64,000 bases of DNA from Gemmatimonadaceae bacterium (lineage in GTDB: Bacteria > Gemmatimonadota > Gemmatimonadetes > Gemmatimonadales > Gemmatimonadaceae), in contig JADKJT010000002.1 in assembly GCA_016720905.1 (NCBI GenBank), positions 1 to 64,000 on the forward strand, in the 5' to 3' direction. The notes beneath the pieces were generated by a model. It did no database searches. It worked only from the letters and a program-made list of their open reading frames with translations, and was not told the origin of the DNA. The position numbers and the translations under genes were made by a program. This document shows, in pieces, positions 35,349-42,165 of this stretch (position 1 is its first letter; each line of letters begins with the position of its first letter).

Positions 35349-36620
35349 CTACACGATGGACGTCGGATCGATCCCGCGGATGGCGAACACGCGTGCCACC
35401 GCTTCTCCGATCTTGTTGTTCGGCGTGCTCGCGCCCGCCGTGATCCCCACGCGAAGTGGCCCGGTGGTCGCGAGCCACTGGTCCTGCTCCGCTTCGACAT
35501 GGTGCGGACCGATGAGACGGTGCCGCACGCGATTCTGCGGCACGTCGATCTCATCAGGATCGGCGATGTGGAAGGTCGGCACCCGTTCGGCGCACAACGC
35601 CGCGAGGGAGATCGTGTTGCTGGAATTGTAGCCACCCACCACGATCATCAAGTCCAGTTTCTCTTCCAGGAGTTCAACCACCGCGTCCTGTCGATCCTGC
35701 GTGGCACTGCAGATCGTGTCAAACGTGCGAAAATGCTCGCTGCGATGCGATGGGCCGTAGGCGCGGGACATCGCCTCACCCACGGCCGCACCGATGGCCA
35801 GCGACTCTCGCGCCAGCATGGTGGTCTGGTTGGCGACGCCGATGCGATCCAGATGCAGGTCCGGATCGAAATGGTCGGATGCGGCCTTCGCAAAACGTTC
35901 CAGAAACGCCTCGCGGCTCAGCGCCCGACGCGTCGGCTCCCGGCCCGCTTTCGCCTCGATGAAATCCATGACCATCTCGGCTTCCGTCATGTCCCGCACG
36001 ATGAGATACTGGCCACCCTGATACTTCTCGACTTGTGACGCGGTCGCGCGCGTCTCTTCGTGATAGTACTTGCCGTGAATCAGTGACGTGAAGCCGTCCC
36101 GCGCGTACACCTCAACGCGCTTCCACACGTTCAACACCGATCCGCAGGTCGTGTCCACCACCACGCATCCCAGTTCACGCAACGCCTGAAAATCCTGGAT
36201 GGTCACACCAAACGCGGGGAGGATGACGACATCCGGCGTGCGCACCGCCGAATAGTCGAACCCCTTGCCACTTGGGGGCAGGAACACCACCCCCATCTCG
36301 CGGAGCTTGGCATTCACATGCGGGTTGTGAATGATCTCACCCGCCAGGAAAATGCGGCGGTCGGGAAACTTGCGGCGAGTCTGGTACGCGTAGTCGACGG
36401 CGCGTTCGACGCCGTAGCAAAACCCGAACTCGCGCGCCAGACGCACAGTCGTCTCGCCCGATGCGAGCGTGAAGTCGCGTGCGCGGAGCAGGTCCACCAG
36501 CGCACCGGTGTAGTCCGCCGCGAGGGTGTCCTGAACCTCGGCCTTGAGACCGAAGCCTTTGCGCACATAGGCGCCATCGCCAGTGGCAGCGCCTGTCGGC
36601 GCGGGTGCGGTATCAGCCAT
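35349..36620 (-). CDS. ispH: 4-hydroxy-3-methylbut-2-enyl diphosphate reductase
   Basis: About 423 residues from ATG 36620; the longer open frame to 36737 is not supported. The three cluster cysteines are Cys68 (FGFCYGVERA), Cys159 (VDTTCGSV) and Cys304 (TICSATQDRQ), and the active-site His98 is in EIIHNP. It makes IPP and DMAPP in the last step of the MEP pathway using a 4Fe-4S cluster. It is longer than the E. coli enzyme (about 316) and resembles the long cyanobacterial/plant form in having an extra N-terminus and an insert around 185-265. Confidence 0.9.
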   Translation of the reverse strand: MADTAPAPTGAATGDGAYVRKGFGLKAEVQDTLAADYTGALVDLLRARDFTLASGETTVRLAREFGFCYGVERAVDYAYQTRRKFPDRRIFLAGEIIHNPHVNAKLREMGVVFLPPSGKGFDYSAVRTPDVVILPAFGVTIQDFQALRELGCVVVDTTCGSVLNVWKRVEVYARDGFTSLIHGKYYHEETRATASQVEKYQGGQYLIVRDMTEAEMVMDFIEAKAGREPTRRALSREAFLERFAKAASDHFDPDLHLDRIGVANQTTMLARESLAIGAAVGEAMSRAYGPSHRSEHFRTFDTICSATQDRQDAVVELLEEKLDLMIVVGGYNSSNTISLAALCAERVPTFHIADPDEIDVPQNRVRHRLIGPHHVEAEQDQWLATTGPLRVGITAGASTPNNKIGEAVARVFAIRGIDPTSIV

Positions 36621-36660
36621 GCAGCAATCTAGTCCAACGACGGCGCGTGAGGCGTCGATT

Positions 36661-37122
36661 TCACACGGCGGGACGCATCCAGGCGCGTGCCGCCTCGGTC
36701 GAGCAGACCCACGGTGCCACCGCGTCGCGAATCGCATCCGGCAGGCGCTGCTTGGCGAAGGTCTCCACGGCGACGCAAACGACCACCATCGACGCCGACG
36801 CGATCAGCGTCCCGTGTGCCGAGGCCCACACATCGACGTTGAACGTCAACGAGCTCTCGCCCACCCGTGACACAAACGTGACCAGCGACAGCTCGTCATC
36901 GAGTCGCGCCGGCGCAAAATATTCGATGCTCAACTGCCGTCGGGGCAGGTAGATCGCCGGCGCGTCGAAGATGGTCGTGTAGGGCAACCCGGCTGCGCGC
37001 ATCAGTTCCTGCTCCGCCACCTCAATCAATCGCGTGAACGCGCTGAAGCGCATGATGCGCACGAAGTCGACGTCGGCCCAACGCACGCGGTCGGACACCA
37101 GAAACGGCTGGGGAGAGGGCAT
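36661..37122 (-). CDS. Acyl-CoA thioesterase, hot-dog fold (4HBT/YbgC-like)
   Basis: This 153-residue protein is the usual size for single hot-dog thioesterases. The pattern VRWADVDFVRIMRFSAF near residues 13-29 corresponds to the active-site Asp region of YbgC/4HBT enzymes. The later SIEYFAPARLDDELSLVTFV matches the central strand. It probably hydrolyses a short or aromatic acyl-CoA. No good ribosome site is visible. It lies 40 bases upstream of ispH. Confidence 0.75.
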   Translation of the reverse strand: MPSPQPFLVSDRVRWADVDFVRIMRFSAFTRLIEVAEQELMRAAGLPYTTIFDAPAIYLPRRQLSIEYFAPARLDDELSLVTFVSRVGESSLTFNVDVWASAHGTLIASASMVVVCVAVETFAKQRLPDAIRDAVAPWVCSTEAARAWMRPAV

Positions 37123-37227
37123 GACGCAGTATGTAAAGCCCTGGCGGTCGGCGAAAGTGCCGAATGCCCCACCGCTGTCGGTGGATCCCCTCTAGCCGCA
37201 CGGCATGTGCCGACGCAGGATTCATCC

Positions 37228-38154
37228 ATGTACAAGACCATTCTCGTTCCGGTGGACGGCTCTGACTTCAGCGCTCGCGCGTTGCCGGTGGCCGTCGAAC
37301 TCGCGCGCCGAACCGGCGCCATGGTGCATCTCGCGCTGGTGCATGATCCCAGCGCGTTTATCCCGTTCGTTCCCGGCGAAGTCGCCGTGCCCCTCTACGA
37401 TTCGGCCATGGTGCGCGAGCGGCGTGAGGCGGATCAGGCCATTCTCGATCGAACGGTCGCCGCACTGACCGCGTCGGGAGTGCGGGTCACCGGCGTTCTG
37501 CTTGAAGGCACCGTGATCGAGTCGCTCGTTGAATACGGACAGCAGGTGGCGTCGGAACTCACCGTGATGACCACCCATGGTCGCGGCGGATTTGCCCGCC
37601 TCCGTCTGGGAAGTGTGGCGACGGCGTATCTCACCCGGTCCACCACGCCGGTGCTGCTCGTGCATGGCGCAGGCGGCGACGCCGGGAACCCCTCCCTGCC
37701 CGCCCTTCCGAGCGGCACCTTGCTGTGCCCGCTTGATGGTTCGCCGTTTGCCGAACAGATCCTGCCCCATGCCGCTGGCTTTGCCGACGCGTGCGGGATG
37801 CGCCTCAAGCTCTTCAGCGTGACGACCCCGCACGCCGTGGCGATGGCACCGTTTGCGACCGAGTCGCTGTTGGCCGACCCAACCGTGCTCGAACAGGAAG
37901 AACATGACCGCGCAGCGTATCTCACGCGTCTCGCCGCCGGGACTGCCCCGGGAACTTTGACCAATGCGGTCACCGACATGGCCGTCGGGCGTGCCATTCT
38001 CGAGGAAGCGGCGGCCAGTCACGCGGGTGCCATCGCCATGGCCACGCACGGGCGCAGTGGGATCGCCCGGGTGGTATTGGGAAGCGTGGCGGACGAGGTG
38101 ATTCGACACTCGTCGTTGCCACTCCTGGTCTATCGACCCGGAGCGTCGAAGTAG
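37228..38154 (+). CDS. Tandem universal stress protein
   Basis: About 308 residues from ATG 37228, with AGGA 8 bases upstream; a weak ATG at 37207 is less likely. It has two UspA domains of about 150 residues each. Both have the ATP-binding signature G-x2-G-x9-G-S: HGRGGFARLRLGSVA in the first and HGRSGIARVVLGSVA in the second. It therefore probably binds ATP at both sites. The first domain starts MYKTILVPVDGSDFS. The last 25 bases overlap the end of the convergent yjjX-like gene. Confidence 0.88.
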   Translation: MYKTILVPVDGSDFSARALPVAVELARRTGAMVHLALVHDPSAFIPFVPGEVAVPLYDSAMVRERREADQAILDRTVAALTASGVRVTGVLLEGTVIESLVEYGQQVASELTVMTTHGRGGFARLRLGSVATAYLTRSTTPVLLVHGAGGDAGNPSLPALPSGTLLCPLDGSPFAEQILPHAAGFADACGMRLKLFSVTTPHAVAMAPFATESLLADPTVLEQEEHDRAAYLTRLAAGTAPGTLTNAVTDMAVGRAILEEAAASHAGAIAMATHGRSGIARVVLGSVADEVIRHSSLPLLVYRPGASK

Positions 38155-38672
38155 TCAGGCGCCAGCCACGGAGCGATCGCATAGGTCACCAGGGGTTCGT
38201 ACGCCTGCTGTCGATTCATCAGACCGGCAGTGAGGATGCCGACCGCTCCGCGCCCGAACTTGGTGTCGATGGTCTGCGCCACGACGTCCATCGCGTGCCC
38301 GAGTTCTGCGCCGGCCCGCACGCGAGTGGCGACCGCCTCCGGGAGCGGCATCGCCAGGGAGCCACCAATTCCCTCCTGGCCGTGACGGTCAATGGCGACC
38401 GCCCAAGCGCAGGTGCGCATCGCTCCGTGCGGCGCAACCACCACGCCGCCTTCGAGACCGATGGCCAGATCCGCATCGGCACTGGCCGCCAGCGCGTGAT
38501 GCGCCCGCGTCCGGGCACCACGCTGGGTTTCCTCGTCGCCAAAGGGTTGCGGGGGCACGCCACTGTCGGCATGCACGCCGCGCACCTCACAGGCCTCCCA
38601 TCGACGCCGGATCACGGCTTGCACGGCGGCGATTTTCACCGGGTTGGTGGATCCAACAAGTACGAGTCGCAT
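38130..38672 (-). CDS. yjjX: Inosine/xanthosine triphosphatase (YjjX/DUF84 family)
   Basis: About 180 residues from ATG 38672, the family's normal length; the longer frame to 38834 lacks conserved sequence. Conserved pieces are VGSTNPVKIAAVQ at the N-terminus, GDEETQRGARTRAHHAL, and IGLEGGVV in the middle. These enzymes hydrolyse ITP and XTP to keep deaminated purines out of RNA and DNA. The 3' end overlaps the universal stress protein gene tail by 25 bases. Confidence 0.82.
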   Translation of the reverse strand: MRLVLVGSTNPVKIAAVQAVIRRRWEACEVRGVHADSGVPPQPFGDEETQRGARTRAHHALAASADADLAIGLEGGVVVAPHGAMRTCAWAVAIDRHGQEGIGGSLAMPLPEAVATRVRAGAELGHAMDVVAQTIDTKFGRGAVGILTAGLMNRQQAYEPLVTYAIAPWLAPDYFDAPGR

Positions 38673-38764
38673 CGGCGTAAGCCTGTATGATGGGATTTGC
38701 TGGTTACCAGTATCTTCAGGAATCTTGCTCGCTGGCACGTATCCATGTAACGTGAGCCGCCGAG

Positions 38765-39451
38765 ATGCCCGTCTCCACACCCGATTCGCGGCGGGCCGAT
38801 GCTCCCGACCGGCCGCCGTCTCAAACCTCTGCACGATCGCGCCTTTGGCTCGATTTCGTGAACACGGACGCCGCCGCGCAAGCGTCGCTGGGCGACCGTT
38901 TTCGCGACCTCGACAGCCTCCTCAGCTGGCTGACGGCCTTCGGCGCACTTGACGAAGAACGCGCGGCGGGGATTCGCAGGCGAGCTCTGCTGCAGCCAGC
39001 CGCTGCCGCCGCCACCGTGGTCGAGGCGCGACGCGTGAGGGCGTCGCTTCGGGTGTTGGCGGAACGGGGGCTCTCCTCTGACCGCATCTGTGATGATGCG
39101 GTTGCGGAGATCAACCGGGTGCTTGGCCGGAGCGCCGGCACCCGTCGAGTCGATCGACAGGATGACGGCGGTTTTGCGCGGGCGTTTGTTCCGACCGGCG
39201 ATGCGTTCGCCGGCCTGATGATCCCCATCGTGGACTCCGCCGCCGATGCACTCGTGACCGGTGAACTCACCCGGGTGCGCCAGTGCGCCGATATCCGTTG
39301 CCATCGCGTGTTCCTGGACACCACCAAGAATGGCCTGCGCCGGTGGTGCGATATGGGCACGTGTGGCAACCGCGCGAAGGCCGCGCGGCACCGCGCCAAG
39401 CGCATCGGTCGACCCGGCCGCGTGCGTCCTCGCGACCCCGACCGCGGCTAG
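38765..39451 (+). CDS. CGNR zinc-finger protein (ABATE domain regulator)
   Basis: This 228-residue protein ends in a CGNR zinc finger: CADIRCHRVFLD, then WCDMGTCGNRAKAARHRAK at about 195-212, with four cysteines as ligands. The N-terminal part (WLDFVNTDAAAQASLGDRF...) is the helical ABATE domain that normally precedes it. Members are thought to be stress-related DNA-binding regulators. The C-terminal tail is basic (RIGRPGRVRPRDPDRG). It is divergent from yjjX and precedes a coiled-coil protein gene by 3 bases, probably as an operon. Confidence 0.82.
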   Translation: MPVSTPDSRRADAPDRPPSQTSARSRLWLDFVNTDAAAQASLGDRFRDLDSLLSWLTAFGALDEERAAGIRRRALLQPAAAAATVVEARRVRASLRVLAERGLSSDRICDDAVAEINRVLGRSAGTRRVDRQDDGGFARAFVPTGDAFAGLMIPIVDSAADALVTGELTRVRQCADIRCHRVFLDTTKNGLRRWCDMGTCGNRAKAARHRAKRIGRPGRVRPRDPDRG

Positions 39452-39454
39452 TCG

Positions 39455-40123
39455 ATGGACACGCCGCGCACCCCGATCACGCCGGCCCGCGCCGTCGATC
39501 GCATCGAGCCCACGGGCGACATGACGCTCGAGCGCGGTTTTGTCGCGTCGCTGCGATGGTTGGTGGCCGAAGGTGACGCGCGCGGCGTACGCCGCATCGC
39601 CGTCGAGTTGCGGGCGTTGCGTGATGCGCTGGCCACGCTCGACGAAACGCGCGCCGCGCGCGACGAGCACGCGCGCCGGGCGACGGAACTCGATCGTGAA
39701 CTGCAGGCCGCCTTGGCCGTGCTGGGACCCGGGACCGCGGTCAACGGCAACGGGACGCTGGTCCAGCGCCTGGCGCGCTTGCGCGAGCGTCTGGCGGAGG
39801 ACACCGCGTCGCGTCGGCAACTCACCCTGGAGCGGGATGCCTGGCGCGCCATGTGCACCCTGTTGACGCAAACACGCGCGCGCGTCCATGAACTGCTCGA
39901 CGACACCGAGCGTGAACGCGACAGCCTCTCGACGTCGCTCGAGGTGACGCGGGCCCGCATTGTGGAACTGATGGCGTTGCACGACGACGCGGCGCGCGAT
40001 GCCACGCAGACACGGGCAGAACTCGCGTCCCTGCGTGAACGCCTGCAGCAGTGGAGCGGCACGGTCGAGCGTGCGCTGGAAGAACTGGTGCGCGGTTCGC
40101 GCGCGCTCACCGACGAAGGCTGA
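39455..40123 (+). CDS. Coiled-coil protein of unknown function
   Basis: This 222-residue protein consists almost wholly of charged helices with heptad spacing, for example LRALRDALATLDETRAARDE and ASLRERLQQWSGTVERALEE. It has no signal peptide, membrane segment or enzyme motif. It starts 3 bases after the CGNR regulator gene and so is probably co-expressed with it. A structural or partner-binding role is possible; nothing more can be said. Confidence 0.65.
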   Translation: MDTPRTPITPARAVDRIEPTGDMTLERGFVASLRWLVAEGDARGVRRIAVELRALRDALATLDETRAARDEHARRATELDRELQAALAVLGPGTAVNGNGTLVQRLARLRERLAEDTASRRQLTLERDAWRAMCTLLTQTRARVHELLDDTERERDSLSTSLEVTRARIVELMALHDDAARDATQTRAELASLRERLQQWSGTVERALEELVRGSRALTDEG

Positions 40124-40133
40124 GCGCCAACGG

Positions 40134-40802
40134 TCAGACCGTCGAGACTACGGCCAGATGGCCGGTGGCCGGCGCCAGTGCGGCACGCACCACTGACTCC
40201 TTGAGATATCCCATCTCGACCGCGTAACCAGCCAACTTGCGCTGGAGCTGACGGCGACCGCGAAACAGGCGCGACTTGACCGTCCCCTCCGGAACGCCCA
40301 GCAGGTCGGCGATCTCGGCGTAGCGCAGACCCTGCAAGTCACTGAGCACGACCGCCGAGCGGTATTCCTCCGGTAGCGCGTGGATGGCGCGCGTCACTTC
40401 CTCGTCGAGGAAGGAATCATAGAAGCGGCCTTCAGGATCCGCCTCCCCGACGGCCTCGAACATCGCCCAGCCTTCGGTGTCTTCCGGCTGCTGCACCTCG
40501 CGCGCGTCGAGGCGACGCTTCCGGCTGACGAACACATGGTAGAGAATCGTGAACAGCCACGCGCGGATGTTGGTGCCGAGATGATACTGCTCCCAGCGTT
40601 CCAGCGCGCGCAACATGGTGTCGGACACGAGGTCCTCCGCGTCGTCGCGACTGCGCGACAATTTCAGCGCGAAGGAGAACAGGGCATCGAGGTGCACGAG
40701 GGCTTCGCGCTCGAACTGCGCGCGACGCCTGTCGTGGTCCGCGCTGGCACCCGATCGCGGGTGCAGGGCCTGTCGCATCGTCTCGTCGTTCGTCCGGACC
40801 AT
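40134..40802 (-). CDS. ECF-family sigma factor
   Basis: About 222 residues from ATG 40802, chosen because GAGGA lies 5 bases upstream. A start at 40859, overlapping the TetR stop (ATGA), is also possible. Region 2 is at about 40-105 (LFSFALKLSRSRDDAEDLVS; NIRAWLFTILYHVFVSRKRR). Region 4 (LPEEYRSAVVLSDLQGLRYA; LLGVPEGTVKSRLFRGRRQL) is near 150-200. The C-terminal extension of about 30 residues is short. No anti-sigma factor follows; the upstream TetR gene probably sets its level. Confidence 0.85.
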   Translation of the reverse strand: MVRTNDETMRQALHPRSGASADHDRRRAQFEREALVHLDALFSFALKLSRSRDDAEDLVSDTMLRALERWEQYHLGTNIRAWLFTILYHVFVSRKRRLDAREVQQPEDTEGWAMFEAVGEADPEGRFYDSFLDEEVTRAIHALPEEYRSAVVLSDLQGLRYAEIADLLGVPEGTVKSRLFRGRRQLQRKLAGYAVEMGYLKESVVRAALAPATGHLAVVSTV

Positions 40803-40855
40803 GATTCCTCGCGTGGATTTGTTGCCTGTCACCGAAGACTTCGCCGCGACCGCGA

Positions 40856-41446
40856 TCATGGATGCACGCGCACGTGCATCGCGATGAACCGCTTGAGATC
40901 CTCGGCGATGCCCTCCAGCACCGACATGTCGCGTTTCACCCGCGTCATCAGCACGGCGCCCTCCAGCGCGGCGATGATGAAGCGCGACAGACGGACCGCA
41001 TCGACATCGTCCTGCAGCTGCGGCCGGGCCTCCCACAGCAGTGAGCGGATCTGACTGGCCCACCGCTCGAAGACCGCCTCGATGCGAACGCGAAAGCCTT
41101 CGTGCGCATCGGCCAGCTCGGCGGCCAGGTTCCCAAAGGGTGAGCCGCGCCGACCGCCACTTTCCGCCTGAAGCGCCACCACGCCGTCGATGAAGAGGTT
41201 CAGCCGCTCCAGCGGGTCGATCATCGGCTCACGGAGAATGGCCAGCCCCCGCTCGGCAAACCGCTCAAACTGTCGATTGAGCACCTCGTATCCGAGTTCC
41301 TCCTTCGACTTGAAGTAGTGGTAGAAATGACTCTTCCCACTGAGCTTCGCGGCCTTGATGACGTCATCCACCGACGTAGCGGTATAGCCACGTTCAGCAA
41401 TCAGCGTCGAGGCGAAATCCAGAATCTTTGTGCGCCGCTCTGTCAT
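40856..41446 (-). CDS. TetR-family transcriptional repressor
   Basis: This 196-residue protein has an N-terminal helix-turn-helix typical of TetR: ILDFASTLIAERGYTATSVD, DVIKAAKLSGKSHFYHYFKS, KEEL. The C-terminal ligand domain is helical and of unknown specificity. The perfect palindrome at 41460-41477 lies 14 bases upstream of its start, which points to autorepression. It is upstream of the ECF sigma gene, whose earliest possible start overlaps its stop. A GNAT gene is divergent and may share the control region. Confidence 0.85.
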   Translation of the reverse strand: MTERRTKILDFASTLIAERGYTATSVDDVIKAAKLSGKSHFYHYFKSKEELGYEVLNRQFERFAERGLAILREPMIDPLERLNLFIDGVVALQAESGGRRGSPFGNLAAELADAHEGFRVRIEAVFERWASQIRSLLWEARPQLQDDVDAVRLSRFIIAALEGAVLMTRVKRDMSVLEGIAEDLKRFIAMHVRVHP

Positions 41447-41459
41447 CGTGCACCGAATA

Positions 41460-41477
41460 TAGGACCGTACGGTCCTA
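41460..41477. promoter_or_regulatory. Perfect 18-bp palindromic operator, probably for the adjacent TetR protein
   Basis: TAGGACCGTACGGTCCTA is identical to its reverse complement over all 18 bases. It lies 14 bases before the TetR start. Size, symmetry and place fit a TetR operator. Confidence 0.7.
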
Positions 41478-41515
41478 ACTGCAATGGACTCACTGCATGC
41501 GCCGCAAACGCTTAC

Positions 41516-41544
41516 TTGACAATGCTTTATGGTGCTTGTTGATT
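41516..41544 (+). promoter_or_regulatory. Candidate promoter toward the GNAT gene
   Basis: TTGACA at 41516-41521 is a consensus -35. At 17 bases' distance the sequence is TTGATT, a poor -10. It lies between the two TetR-type sites and points toward the GNAT gene. Confidence 0.3.
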
Positions 41545-41584
41545 TCTCTTATGCCCGTGGAGTCTACCAGACAGTCTTCAGATA

Positions 41585-41602
41585 TAGGACCGAACAGTCT
41601 TC
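41585..41602. promoter_or_regulatory. Degenerate second copy of the TetR-type operator
   Basis: TAGGACCGAACAGTCTTC repeats the left half-site TAGGACCG of the perfect palindrome exactly and the right half imperfectly. It ends about 18 bases before the proposed GNAT start, so the repressor may also control that gene. Confidence 0.45.
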
Positions 41603-41619
41603 CTTCTGGTCGTGGTCAG

Positions 41620-42144
41620 GTGACGGTGACGCGCACCTATCTGGCGATGACCCGCCCCGATCAGCTGCGCTGTGGCGATCCACCCGCACTTCCAACGCAG
41701 CTCATCGCGCTCGATCCGTGTACCATCGACGCCTGGCGCATGCTGTACACGCACATCGGCAGTCAGTGGCACTGGCACGACCGCGATGCTTGGAGCGATG
41801 CGGATCTGCAGGCGCGACTCGATACCGGCCGCGTGTCGGTGTTCCGCGTGCGCGCCGAATTGCCCCACGGCGTGATCGACGACGCCGGTTTTCTGGAGCT
41901 CGAACACCATCCTGATGGATCGATCGAACTCGCGTATGTCGGCTTGGATTCGCGGGTGTTCGGTCACGGAATCGGCCGATGGCTGGTCGCCGAAGCCACC
42001 GCGCTGGCGTGGTCGCGCGGGGCGACGCACGTCTGGCTGCATACCTGCACCCTCGATAGCGAGTCGGCGTTGCCCAACTACCTCGCCCGCGGCTTTCAGC
42101 CGACGCGACAAGAGCAGTATGTCACCGAGATCGCAAACCGCTGA
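41620..42144 (+). CDS. GNAT-family N-acetyltransferase
   Basis: About 174 residues from the GTG at 41620; an ATG at 41647 is another choice and the ribosome site is weak for both. The acetyl-CoA site is the VFGHGIGRWLVAEATALAW segment (about 106-124), preceded by the strand IELAYVGLD. A later NYLARGFQPTRQEQYV is typical of GNAT strands 6 and 7. Substrate unknown. Two copies of the TetR-type operator lie between it and the divergent tetR gene, so the two are probably co-regulated. Confidence 0.78.
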   Translation: MTVTRTYLAMTRPDQLRCGDPPALPTQLIALDPCTIDAWRMLYTHIGSQWHWHDRDAWSDADLQARLDTGRVSVFRVRAELPHGVIDDAGFLELEHHPDGSIELAYVGLDSRVFGHGIGRWLVAEATALAWSRGATHVWLHTCTLDSESALPNYLARGFQPTRQEQYVTEIANR

Positions 42145-42165
42145 CGGGGCAGCGGCGGCGACGCC

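Noticed and set aside
34599..36038. Plus-strand open frame of 479 codons across the 5'-nucleotidase and ispH genes
   Set aside because: It crosses two well-supported genes on the other strand and has no motif.
38636..39982. Minus-strand open frame of 448 codons opposite the CGNR and coiled-coil genes
   Set aside because: It covers the CGNR zinc finger gene, which has clear ligands; composition is that of an antisense frame.
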